Assembly (NCBI RefSeq): GCF_000620785.1 | Contig: NZ_JIAI01000006.1 | Span: 62,001 to 126,000 of the forward strand | Direction: 5' to 3' | Length of the DNA: 64,000 nucleotides | Origin: Actinospineispora acaciae DSM 45401 | GTDB taxonomy: Bacteria; Actinomycetota; Actinomycetes; Mycobacteriales; Pseudonocardiaceae | Shown here: piece after piece, positions 32,943 to 40,521 of the stretch | How the letters are laid out: the number at the start of each line of letters is the position of its first letter | Position numbering within the stretch: the stretch's first letter is position 1 | Position numbers and translations under genes: made by a program | The notes under the pieces: model-generated | Databases searched by the model: none | What the model was told of the DNA's origin: nothing | Seen by the model: only the letters and a program-made list of their open reading frames with translations

Positions 32943-34283
32943 CTATCTCACGGCGTCGCGCTCACTCAGCTCCGTGTTCGGCTGGGCGTCCAGCGGGGAG
33001 TTGTGTGAAGTCTCCCGCATGAACCCGTACACGACCAGTGAGATCAGCACGCACCCGGCGACATAGTAGAAGAAGATCTGCTCGTGTCCGGCGTTCTTGA
33101 GCGCCAGCGCGAGGTACTCGGTGCTGCCGCCGAAGATCGCCACGGTCAGTGCGTAGGGCAGCCCGACCCCGAGCGCGCGCACGTGGGTCGGGAACAGCTC
33201 GGCCTTCACGATCGCGTTGATCGAGGTGTAGCCGGAGACGATGACCAGCCCGGCGAGCATGATCAGGAACGCGCCGACCGGGTTCTTCGTGTTCGCCAGC
33301 AGCATCAGCAGCGGGACGGTGAACAGGGTGCCGCAGATGCCGAAGAACATCAGCAGCCGGCGCCGGCCGATGCGGTCCGAGAGCGCCCCGGCCAGTGGTT
33401 GGAGCGCCACGAACAGGACGAGCGCCACGAAGTTGATCAGCGTGACGGTGCTCTTCGGGATGCCGCTGGTCAGGATCATGAACTTCTGCAGGTAGGTGGT
33501 GTAGGTGTAGAACGCGATGGTGCCGCCCAGGGTCAGCCCGACCACCAGCAGGCACTGGCGCGGGTACTGCAGCAGCATGCGCAGCCCGCCGGCCTGTCGG
33601 TTGCCGGAGCTGCGCTGCTCGGCGCGGAAGCTCTCCGACTCGTCCATGGTGCGCCGCAGGTACATCGCGACCACCGCGCCCAGCGCGCCGATGCCGAACC
33701 CGATCCGCCAGCCCCAGCTCATCAGTTGCTGCTCGGTGAGGATGGCCTGCAGCACGATCTGCAGCCCGAGCGCGAGCAGCTGCCCGGCGATCAGGGTGAC
33801 GTACTGGAAGCTGGAGTAGAACCCGCGCTTGCCCTGGGTGGCGACCTCGGACAGGTAGGTCGCCGAGGTGCCGTACTCGCCGCCCACCGACAGCCCCTGC
33901 AACAGCCGGGCCAGCACCAGGACGACCGGCGCCGCGATTCCGATGGAGGCGTAGCCGGGGGTCACCGCGATGAGCAGCGATCCGGCGGCCATCATCGTCA
34001 CCGACAGCGTCAGCGCGGCACGTCGGCCGAACTTGTCGGCGAACCGGCCGAGGATCCAGCCCCCGATCGGGCGCATCAGGAACCCGACGGCGAAGATCCC
34101 GGCCGTGTCCAGCAACTGGGCCGTCGGGTTGCCCTTCGGGAAGAACGTCGCGGCGAAGTAGATGCTGAACGCCGCGTAGGTGTACCAGTCGTACCACTCG
34201 ATCAAGTTCCCGATCGAGCCCTTGACGACATTCTTGATCACATACCGCTCGCCTGGGCGAGCGGTGTCCGTCGAGCGCGTCAT
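32943..34283 (-). CDS. MHS-family (KgtP/ProP-like) organic-acid permease
   Basis: A 446-residue, 12-helix metabolite:proton symporter. MHS signatures are IGNLIEWYDWYTYAAF, FPKGNP, GRFADKFGRRAAL after helix 2, GGEYGTSATYLSE in helix 5 and SDRIGRRRLL between halves. Members transport dicarboxylates, alpha-ketoglutarate, citrate or betaines. The ATG at 34283 follows CTGGAGG. It heads the operon with the two-component system and a TAXI binding protein, so this is most likely a regulated carboxylate uptake module. The C-terminus is hydrophilic (residues 430-446). Confidence 0.9.
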   Translation of the reverse strand: MTRSTDTARPGERYVIKNVVKGSIGNLIEWYDWYTYAAFSIYFAATFFPKGNPTAQLLDTAGIFAVGFLMRPIGGWILGRFADKFGRRAALTLSVTMMAAGSLLIAVTPGYASIGIAAPVVLVLARLLQGLSVGGEYGTSATYLSEVATQGKRGFYSSFQYVTLIAGQLLALGLQIVLQAILTEQQLMSWGWRIGFGIGALGAVVAMYLRRTMDESESFRAEQRSSGNRQAGGLRMLLQYPRQCLLVVGLTLGGTIAFYTYTTYLQKFMILTSGIPKSTVTLINFVALVLFVALQPLAGALSDRIGRRRLLMFFGICGTLFTVPLLMLLANTKNPVGAFLIMLAGLVIVSGYTSINAIVKAELFPTHVRALGVGLPYALTVAIFGGSTEYLALALKNAGHEQIFFYYVAGCVLISLVVYGFMRETSHNSPLDAQPNTELSERDAVR

Positions 34284-34422
34284 TGAGCCTCCAGAGGTCG
34301 TCGCCGACAGCGATGTCGCACCACCATCGGCGCCGCCGCCGCGGCCCGGCAAGCCGGCGGACCAGCTCTTTACGCCCGCTTAGGACGGACGTCACAGTGT
34401 GACCGTGGCTCCCCCGCCGAGG

Positions 34423-34974
34423 CTACTTCCGGGTGAGGTCGAGAACCAGCGCGTCGAAATGCGGTGCATCCGGCCAGCCTGGTTGGATCTTCCCGACCTG
34501 CCGCCACCCCCATTTCTCGTACGCGCGTCGTGCGGTGTGGTTGTCCTCGCGCACGAGCAACGTCCCTCGTCGCTCGGGCCTTTGATACAGAATCTCGTCG
34601 TGCAACTGGTGGCCAACGCCTTTACCCTGCCAGTCCGGGTGAGTCATCAGCTCACACAGGGCGAAGGTGCGAGTGCCGTCCTCCTCGATCAGCTCGGGTT
34701 CGCTCGGTGTCGTCAGCGCGGCCCACCAGCGAGCGTTGACCGGCAAGGCGTAGCCGAGGGCAAGCCCAACCGGCTCGCCGTCAACGCGGCCGATGACGAA
34801 CTCGAACCCAGGCGCCTTGGAATAGGAACGTATACGCTCGACAAAGCGGCCAAGATCGTAAAAGGACTTGTCGATCACGTCCTGATGGCTGGCCTCGTAA
34901 AGAATAGAGATGGCATCCGTGTTCGCCTCTAGCTGCTCGCGGCCATAGTGCTCGAAATCGACATCGATGGTCAC
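34423..34974 (-). CDS. GNAT family N-acetyltransferase (tandem copy 2)
   Basis: A 183-residue acetyltransferase. The acetyl-CoA-binding motif A is HPDWQGKGVGHQLHDEIL (about 112-129), followed by TLLVREDNHTARRAYEKWGW. Its substrate is unknown. It is strongly similar to the neighbouring gene at 35024-35584 over its whole length (RNYSKAPGFEFV, IEEDGTRTFALCELMTHPDWQGKG, DAPH.DAL.LDLT), so the pair arose by tandem duplication. GTG start at 34974. Base composition is clearly lower in GC than the flanking operons, with many A/T third positions. It is probably cotranscribed with the XRE regulator upstream. Confidence 0.88.
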   Translation of the reverse strand: MTIDVDFEHYGREQLEANTDAISILYEASHQDVIDKSFYDLGRFVERIRSYSKAPGFEFVIGRVDGEPVGLALGYALPVNARWWAALTTPSEPELIEEDGTRTFALCELMTHPDWQGKGVGHQLHDEILYQRPERRGTLLVREDNHTARRAYEKWGWRQVGKIQPGWPDAPHFDALVLDLTRK

Positions 34975-35023
34975 GGTGTGCCTTTCTCGACATGCGAGGG
35001 CGGGGAAATTGACACGAGCTCGC

Positions 35024-35584
35024 TCAACCGGGCATACTGACAGTGAGGTCGAGGATCAGTGCGTCATAGTGTGGTGCATCCGGCAATCCAGGGCGAATCT
35101 TCCCGATCTGTCGCCATCCCCACTTTTCGTATGCGCGCCTGGCTGTATCGTTGTCGCTGTCGACGAGCAGTGTCGCTCGCTGCTCCGGTCTCTTGAAAAG
35201 CAGCTCGTCATGTAAGCGGTGGCCGATGCCTTTGCCTTGCCAGTCCGGATGAGTCATGAGCTCACACAAGGCGAAAGTACGAGTACCGTCTTCTTCGATC
35301 AGCTCGGGATCGACCGGCGTGGTTAGTCCTCTCCACCACCGCGCTTGAGCTGGCAACGGATAGCCAAGAGCGAGACCGGCAGGGTTGTCGTTCGTGATCC
35401 CAAGAACGAACTCGAACCCGGGGGCTTTGCTGTAGTTGCGGATTCGCTCCATGAAACGCTCAGTAGTATGGAACGGGTCATCGAGTTCGTCTCGATAGGT
35501 CACCCTATAAAGCGCGCTAATGGCGTCCTCGTGTTCCTTCAGTGCTTCGGAGTCGAGGTGTTCGAGTCTGAGTTCGTCGGCCAT
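35024..35584 (-). CDS. GNAT family N-acetyltransferase (tandem copy 1)
   Basis: A 186-residue acetyltransferase with motif A HPDWQGKGIGHRLHDELLF and the downstream TLLVDSDNDTARRAYEKWGW, as in its tandem paralogue. The ATG at 35584 shares a base with the TAA stop of the XRE gene, showing translational coupling. GC content is reduced relative to the chromosome average seen here. The XRE/GNAT/GNAT set looks like a small horizontally acquired unit; possible roles include self-protection by acetylating a toxic amine or antibiotic, but no substrate can be inferred from sequence. Confidence 0.88.
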   Translation of the reverse strand: MADELRLEHLDSEALKEHEDAISALYRVTYRDELDDPFHTTERFMERIRNYSKAPGFEFVLGITNDNPAGLALGYPLPAQARWWRGLTTPVDPELIEEDGTRTFALCELMTHPDWQGKGIGHRLHDELLFKRPEQRATLLVDSDNDTARRAYEKWGWRQIGKIRPGLPDAPHYDALILDLTVSMPG

Positions 35585-36927
35585 TAGGTCCCGCCTCCGG
35601 AGATTAGTTCGTACACCTGTCGAACCTCGGGTAGCCGCTTTGCTCTTTCGGGCAACGCTTGGAGGGCGAACCGTGCGGAAGTTCCTATATAGCCGTGACG
35701 GAAGGACGGCTCTATCTGTTCCAGCATCGTGACCATGTGTCGAACGCCTTGTGATGGATCGCCCGAGGAAATGATTGATCTCGCGCGGTGCATCTGAACC
35801 TGTACTGCACCTGTGGACAGCGGTCTCTTGTACGACTTGAGCGCTACGTCTTGGGCCGAGAACGCTTCTTGAAGTTCGCCTCCGTGTGAATACACGAAGC
35901 TCCGTACGTGGTGCAGCCGTGTTTCGGGCCAGCTCCACGCGGTCCACCCGTGAGTCTCCTGGTCGTCGAGCTTCTCAAACGCAGTCTCTAGCTCGGACAG
36001 CGCCTTGCGGGTGGCCGCTCGATCGCCGACCAAGGCGAGGCCCTGGGCTCGTGCCGCGAGAGCGTTTACGGAGCCCGGCGAGATGCGGCCATCGCTTAGG
36101 CCGAGAGCATCATCAGCGATGCTCAACACGGAGACCGGACTACCAGATGGTGCGTAGAGCGTGAGAACAGCCCGTTTGCTGGCAACTCGACTGCCAACCT
36201 CGCGGTCTCCGCTGAGCCTCGCGGCACGCTCGGCCGTCCGCCAATACCGCTCGGCATCCAGCCAATAGCCAGCACCCGCGAGCGAGGTCGCGGCGAGCCC
36301 GCTGAGGAGCGAATAGCTTCTCAGCAGCTGAAGCCGCAACGGATCTGAGATGGTCTCAATCTGGCGAGCCAGATCGGTAAGATCGGGGAGAATCCCGGGT
36401 AGAACCTGCTCGGCAGGAAGCCGTCCCACTAGCCGCGAGTAGTGATCAGCGGCGCGCTCCCACTCGATGGCATCGTGCTCAGTGATCGGGCCGGCGAGGA
36501 CGGCGTCGAGCTGCCGGTGGACCGGTTCGAGCATCCCAGAGACGCTGTCGAGGGCTGCGCTGCTCGTCAGGCCGAGGCCACCGCCTAGGAGGGTTCTTCG
36601 TCGCATGGGGTCGTCCTCTGAGCCGCCGTTCGCCACCGTAGCTACTGGCGGTTGTATCAGTTCAATGGATTCCAGGCCGACCGACGCTGTGGCGCCCGAG
36701 GTAGAGAGGTCGAGATCGAGGACTTGTTCGATCACGGGCGCCCATACGTAACCCGGGTTGCGCTCGCCGCGCTCCCAGCGTGACACGTAGTGCGCGGTCG
36801 TGATGCAACCGCCGCTTGCGTCGCTCAACGCTCGCGCGAGCTGGCTCTGCGACCACCCACGGGACAGCCGAGCTTGCCGAATCTGCTTCCCGATGAGCAT
36901 CCTCACCGTTGCCGCATCGTCGGCCAT
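35584..36927 (-). CDS. XRE regulator with TPR-like C-terminal domain
   Basis: A 447-residue protein. An N-terminal XRE helix-turn-helix (residues 8-75: IGKQIRQARLSRGWSQSQLARAL, VSRWERGERNPG) is followed by a short linker with MRRRTLLGGGLGL, which here is not an export signal, and about 300 residues of alpha-helical TPR-like repeats. This architecture is widespread in actinomycetes, often next to small effector genes. The ATG at 36927 is preceded by GAGGGTGTGGG, and a -10-like TACTAT lies at 36964-36969. Codon use is less GC-rich than in the surroundings. It heads the acetyltransferase operon. Confidence 0.85.
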   Translation of the reverse strand: MADDAATVRMLIGKQIRQARLSRGWSQSQLARALSDASGGCITTAHYVSRWERGERNPGYVWAPVIEQVLDLDLSTSGATASVGLESIELIQPPVATVANGGSEDDPMRRRTLLGGGLGLTSSAALDSVSGMLEPVHRQLDAVLAGPITEHDAIEWERAADHYSRLVGRLPAEQVLPGILPDLTDLARQIETISDPLRLQLLRSYSLLSGLAATSLAGAGYWLDAERYWRTAERAARLSGDREVGSRVASKRAVLTLYAPSGSPVSVLSIADDALGLSDGRISPGSVNALAARAQGLALVGDRAATRKALSELETAFEKLDDQETHGWTAWSWPETRLHHVRSFVYSHGGELQEAFSAQDVALKSYKRPLSTGAVQVQMHRARSIISSGDPSQGVRHMVTMLEQIEPSFRHGYIGTSARFALQALPERAKRLPEVRQVYELISGGGT

Positions 36928-37136
36928 CGCACCCACACCCTCACCGTTGTGGATCACCGGGTCATAGTAGGGGTCAGCCCAGGGTCTCACGTTGGGTGTT
37001 CCGCGTGTTGTCGGATCGCGATGAACTGCCGGCATGCGCTCGAAGAGAGCTGGTGACTATCCCTCGGTCTGGGACTTCCTGAGCTTCTACGTGATCAGGT
37101 GGCGCAGCGCTCGCGCCCTGCGTCGGGCCAGGCACA

Positions 37137-37403
37137 GTGGCTGAGTCGGAGAAGTGTGCGTGTGGTGTCTGCCTGAAACCGCCGTCCGGCGGCGAGTGGT
37201 GGTGGCCCCAGGCTGACCCTGAGCCGGGTCCGGATGTTCGGGCGGTGGTTCGTTACGGCGAGCACCCGTACATGAACCGCGTCATCAGGACGAAGAGCGG
37301 TTGGATTCCACGTCGTGGCGCCCAGCAGCCTCGGCCGTGGCGCGAGGTCGGGCTGTGCGCGGCGGGAAACTGTCATCCGGTTGTTCGTGCCAAGGTGCTT
37401 TAG
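37137..37403 (+). CDS. Hypothetical small Cys-containing protein
   Basis: An 88-residue frame with a GTG start (37137) and a TAG stop. It has two Cys groups (KCACGVC near 6-12 and GLCAAGNC near 72-79) and a Trp-rich GEWWWPQ stretch; the C-x-C-xx-C / C-x4-C pattern could bind zinc. I do not recognise a family. It is divergent from the XRE regulator and lies in the lower-GC island, which is why it may be accessory. Support comes only from frame length and Cys pattern. Confidence 0.4.
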   Translation: MAESEKCACGVCLKPPSGGEWWWPQADPEPGPDVRAVVRYGEHPYMNRVIRTKSGWIPRRGAQQPRPWREVGLCAAGNCHPVVRAKVL

Positions 37404-37410
37404 GAGGGAT

Positions 37411-37557
37411 GTGACTGTGACGGCGCGCGATCGTCGGCAGGGAAACGGCGAGGGCAGCCCGAGGAAGCCGATGAGTGTCCTGAAAATGCGACTGTGGTCA
37501 TGTGGGCAATGGTTCCTCGGTTCGTGCGAGTTGGTTCGGGCGCTGCTCAAGCGTTGA
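37411..37557 (+). CDS. Hypothetical 48-residue protein
   Basis: A short frame beginning at GTG 37411, preceded by a strong AGGAGGG, and ending at TGA 37555-37557. It lies 7 bases after the preceding small gene. The product is basic, and the C-terminal half (MRLWSCGQWFLGSCELVRALLKR region) could form an amphipathic or membrane-associated helix. The 3' end overlaps that of the convergent methyltransferase gene by 11 bases. No family is recognised. The ribosome site and coupling are the only support. Confidence 0.35.
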   Translation: MTVTARDRRQGNGEGSPRKPMSVLKMRLWSCGQWFLGSCELVRALLKR

Positions 37558-38368
37558 ACCGGAACCGCACGATGCGGCTGGATCGTTTCATGCCGGGCAG
37601 CAGGTTCAGGAGGCGGTACATGCGGCGTATGTTCGCGGGCGCCTTGGCCATCAATACCGGTGAGTCGTTCATCGGCGCCTCGTCGACGTATTCGAGCCGA
37701 GGGTGCCAGTCGGCCAGCGTGGCCGGGTCGTCGAAGCCGCAGTGGAACTGGGTTCCGTAGCTACGCAGCGTGGGGTCCCATTTCGAGGTGCGCCAGGCCC
37801 AGACCGACACCGTGTCGAACTGAATCTGGCCGCTGGGGAAGGCGTCGACGACGCTGGTCAGCAGCCGCCGGACCTCGGTCTCGGTGAGGTACGGCACCAG
37901 CCCTTCGGCGACCATCAGCACCGGCCGGCCACGGGGGATACGGTCCAGCCAGGTCAGGTCGGTGACGCTGGAGCCGATCAGGCTGTAGTGCTCGCGCGGT
38001 GGCAGGAATTGTCGGCGCAGCTCGATGGTGGCGGGGTAGTCCAGGTCGTACCAGTCGACGCTGGCGGGCGGGTCGATCCGGTACACCCGGGCGTCGAGGC
38101 CGCAGCCCAGGTGCAGCACCACGGCGTCGGGGCGATCGGCGAGGAAGCTTCTAGTCCAGTCGTCGTGGGCCTTGGCGCGCACCACGGCGGCGAGGCCGAT
38201 CTGGCTGGTACCGAATCTGCGCCTGTCGTAGTCGGGGTCGAGGCGGCGCATCGCCTGCTCGGCGTACCTGTCGCCGAGGATCGGGTCCGGGAGCCGGTTG
38301 TCCAGTGCTTTGGCCCTGAGAACGGGGCTGAGGGTCTTCTGCACTCCGGCGAGCCCAGTGGCATTCAC
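37547..38368 (-). CDS. LCM/PPM-type class I SAM-dependent methyltransferase
   Basis: A 273-residue methyltransferase of the leucine carboxyl methyltransferase-like (TcmP) family. The SAM-binding glycine motif is VVLHLGCGLDARVYR (about 86-100), with the acidic end of strand 2 in DWYDLDYP and a later MVAEGLVPYL strand. Family members in actinomycetes act on small molecules, including polyketide carboxylates, rather than on protein phosphatase 2A. The start is probably GTG at 38368. The C-terminal tail is strongly basic (KRSSRIVRFRF). The gene is monocistronic and its substrate is unknown. Confidence 0.88.
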   Translation of the reverse strand: MNATGLAGVQKTLSPVLRAKALDNRLPDPILGDRYAEQAMRRLDPDYDRRRFGTSQIGLAAVVRAKAHDDWTRSFLADRPDAVVLHLGCGLDARVYRIDPPASVDWYDLDYPATIELRRQFLPPREHYSLIGSSVTDLTWLDRIPRGRPVLMVAEGLVPYLTETEVRRLLTSVVDAFPSGQIQFDTVSVWAWRTSKWDPTLRSYGTQFHCGFDDPATLADWHPRLEYVDEAPMNDSPVLMAKAPANIRRMYRLLNLLPGMKRSSRIVRFRFNA

Positions 38369-38387
38369 GCCAGCGACAGTACTTGTG

Positions 38388-39137
38388 TCACAGGGAAAGC
38401 GGCGTTCCTGGGGCGAGCACGTGGACCTCGGTGTCGGGGGCCAGGGCGGCGGCGGCCTGGCGGTAGGTGTCGGGACGGTCGCGGTCCATCTTGAGCACGA
38501 GCTTGTCGCGGACGGGGCCGGCGGTGAAGGCGTAGTGGATGGGCACGGCCAGCCTGGGGTGCAGGGCGGCGGTCAGGCCGGCGGCGTCCTCGGCGTCCAT
38601 GACCATCTTCCGGTTGAAGGCGGGACGGATGCGCAGGCCGTTGATGGGGAGAAGGGCCAGGTCCAGGTCGGGGAAGCGGGCGGCCACCTGGTCGAGCTCG
38701 GCGATGCGCAGGGTGTCCGCGCCGAAGAACACCGTGTTCCCGTCGTCCTCGAGCACGAAGGTCACCTCCGGCACGCCGTGGCTGGCCGGGGCCGCCGTGA
38801 CCCGGACCGGGCCGAGGCGGGTGCTCTGCCACGGGTCCAGCTCGACGACCCGTTCGAAGCCCGCCGCGCGCACCCGGTCGGCGAGACCGCGCACCACCGC
38901 GAACGGCACCGACCTGTCCGGGTAGTCGGCGAACGCGTCGAGGTCGCAGTGGTCGTAGTGCCGGTGGCTGATCACCACCCCGGACAGCGGCGGCAGGTCG
39001 GCGGGGCGGGGGACGGCGGTCGGTTCGCCGTGCCGGTAGCCGGGGCGTTCGCTGAACCACGGGTCGGTGAGGATCCGCGCGCCGCCGAAGTCCACGATCA
39101 CGCTGGCGTGCACGACTCGCTGAACGATGCAGGTCAC
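38388..39137 (-). CDS. UlaG-like MBL-fold hydrolase
   Basis: A 249-residue metallo-beta-lactamase-fold hydrolase. The metal motif HxHxDH is HRHYDH at about 58-63, followed by a His in APASHG, an Asp in FFGADT and a C-terminal His in VPIHYAF. The WFSERPG.R insertion is typical of UlaG/NAPE-PLD-like lactonases and phosphodiesterases. The GTG start at 39137 follows GGGGG; a longer TTG start would place coding sequence over the divergent promoter. It is divergent from the TetR gene at 39197 and is its probable target. Confidence 0.85.
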   Translation of the reverse strand: MTCIVQRVVHASVIVDFGGARILTDPWFSERPGYRHGEPTAVPRPADLPPLSGVVISHRHYDHCDLDAFADYPDRSVPFAVVRGLADRVRAAGFERVVELDPWQSTRLGPVRVTAAPASHGVPEVTFVLEDDGNTVFFGADTLRIAELDQVAARFPDLDLALLPINGLRIRPAFNRKMVMDAEDAAGLTAALHPRLAVPIHYAFTAGPVRDKLVLKMDRDRPDTYRQAAAALAPDTEVHVLAPGTPLSL

Positions 39138-39151
39138 GGTGGCCCCCGGTG

Positions 39152-39181
39152 AGTAGACACCTGTGAGTAGACGTCTGTCTA
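39152..39181. promoter_or_regulatory. Probable TetR operator region
   Basis: The 59-bp gap between the divergent hydrolase and TetR genes contains two direct AGTAGAC units 14 bp apart (39152 and 39166), an AGACGTCT palindrome (39169-39176) and outer TAGACA/TGTCTA arms (39154-39159 and 39176-39181). Symmetry between divergent promoters is typical of a TetR-type operator. Confidence 0.45.
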
Positions 39182-39196
39182 GTAATGTTGTCAAGC

Positions 39197-39805
39197 ATGG
39201 GTCGACGAGTTCCGAACCGGCGTGGCCAGGGCGGAAGGCTGCGCGCGGACCTGGTGGAGGCGGCCAGCTCGCTGCTCGGTGAGCTGGCCGGCGAGGAGGC
39301 GCTGTCGCTGCGGGCGGTCGCGCGCCGGGCGGGGGTGGCGCCGCAGAGCGTGTACCTGCACTTCGCCGACCGACGGGCGCTGCTCACCGAGGTGTACCGG
39401 GCGCGGTTCGCCGACCTGGTCGCCGCGCTGACCGGGGCCGGCCACCCCGGCGGCGCGCGGGACCGGCTGCGCGCGATGTGTCGGGCCTACTGTCGGTACG
39501 GGCGCGAGCATCCGGGGCACTACCGGGTGCTGTTCGGCACCGCCGGGACGCCGGACTGGGAGCCGCACGAGATGGTCGGGCTGCGGGCGCTGGAGATCCT
39601 CGACTCGGCGGTGCGGGCGTGCCGGTCGGGCGGCGACCCCGGCCCGGTCGAGGGCCGTGAGGCGCTGCCGGCCACCGTGTGTCTCTGGGCCGGCCTGCAC
39701 GGGCTTGTCACCCTGCGCCGGGACCGGCCGAGCTTTCCCTGGCCGGACCTGGACGAGCTGATCGACGTACTGATCGAGGCGCAGGTCGCTCGATCGGTCC
39801 GTTGA
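39197..39805 (+). CDS. TetR family transcriptional regulator
   Basis: A 202-residue regulator. The N-terminal HTH occupies about 14-62 (RADLVEAASSLLGELAGEEALSLRAVARRAGVAPQSVYLHFADRRALLTEVY). The ligand-binding C-terminal domain resembles the TetR_C_33-type fold (VCLWAGLHGLVTLRR). The ATG at 39197 is preferred; another ATG at 39185 is possible. It is divergent from the MBL-fold hydrolase gene. Its stop TGA lies in a 9-bp inverted repeat. Confidence 0.92.
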   Translation: MGRRVPNRRGQGGRLRADLVEAASSLLGELAGEEALSLRAVARRAGVAPQSVYLHFADRRALLTEVYRARFADLVAALTGAGHPGGARDRLRAMCRAYCRYGREHPGHYRVLFGTAGTPDWEPHEMVGLRALEILDSAVRACRSGGDPGPVEGREALPATVCLWAGLHGLVTLRRDRPSFPWPDLDELIDVLIEAQVARSVR

Positions 39806-39827
39806 CACATACCGGCGGCGTGTCAAC
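39799..39827. terminator. Inverted repeat at the TetR stop codon
   Basis: 9-bp arms CGTTGACAC (39799-39807) and GTGTCAACG (39819-39827) with an 11-base spacer. The TetR TGA at 39803-39805 is inside the first arm. It may terminate the TetR transcript, or be an operator for the lipoprotein gene that follows, since the first arm contains TTGACA. Confidence 0.4.
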
Positions 39828-39863
39828 GGGATCGACGCGCGGCGCCGGTGTGATCATATATAA

Positions 39864-40448
39864 ATGTCACGCGCGTACCTGGTCGTCTCTGCGTTGACGC
39901 TCGCCGCGGTGGCGGCCGGGTGCGGTCTGGACGCGCCGGTCGTGTCGATGCGGCCGGCCCCGGCACCGGCGCCCGCGCCCGCATCGAGCCCGCCCGCCGC
40001 GCCCGCCGCGCCGACCCCGGCCGCCGCCGGCGGGAAGGTGCTGGGGCCGAACGGGTACGGCGCGCTGACGCTCGGGGTCCCGAGGGCGGACGCGGTCAGG
40101 ACCGGCCTGCTCACCCCGGCGAACCCGGTGGCGACGAACCCGGCGGAGTGCACCCTGCACCACATCGCCGGGCGGCCGGCCGCCGAACGGATCGGCGTCT
40201 ACGTCTCACCGCGCCAGGGCGTCGTCCAGATCGCGTCGGCTCCGGACTGGCGCACGCCCGAGAACATCGGCGCGGGCAGCACCCTGACCCAGGTCCGGGC
40301 GGCCTACCCGGACCTCGTCCAGGACGTCAACGGCACCACCGCGACCGTCCCCGGCAACCCCACCGCCGTCTACCGCTTCATGCTCGACCCCCAAGGCACC
40401 GTAGTCGAGTTCTCCCTCGAACTTCGCGGCCAAGAGTGCACCAACTAA
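39864..40448 (+). CDS. Secreted lipoprotein of unknown function
   Basis: A 194-residue lipoprotein: signal peptide MSRAYLVVSALTLAAVAAGC with lipobox VAAGC (Cys20), then a Pro/Ala-rich linker (about 30-55) and a 130-residue domain starting GPNGYGALTLG. This domain (YGALTLGVPRADAVRTGLL, QIASAPDWRTPENIGAGSTLTQVRAAYP) resembles actinobacterial lipoproteins that combine two similar LGxxxADAxxxG halves. An AT-rich ATATATAA immediately precedes the start ATG. No partner is evident. Its function is unknown. Confidence 0.75.
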   Translation: MSRAYLVVSALTLAAVAAGCGLDAPVVSMRPAPAPAPAPASSPPAAPAAPTPAAAGGKVLGPNGYGALTLGVPRADAVRTGLLTPANPVATNPAECTLHHIAGRPAAERIGVYVSPRQGVVQIASAPDWRTPENIGAGSTLTQVRAAYPDLVQDVNGTTATVPGNPTAVYRFMLDPQGTVVEFSLELRGQECTN

Positions 40449-40521
40449 CGCCCCGCACACCCGGTTCGCGCCCGGCGCACCCGCTCCAGCGCGTGTGCGG
40501 TGTACGAAGTGGGTGTGCGGG

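Noticed and set aside
35584..36600. RR-containing MRRRTLLGGG in the XRE regulator as a Tat signal
   Set aside because: It lies about 100 residues inside the protein after a DNA-binding domain, so it cannot be an export signal.
40453..40500. CCGCACAC/GTGTGCGG inverted repeat between the lipoprotein and decarboxylase genes
   Set aside because: Arms are only 8 bp with a 32-base loop; too weak to call a terminator with confidence, although it lies between convergent genes.
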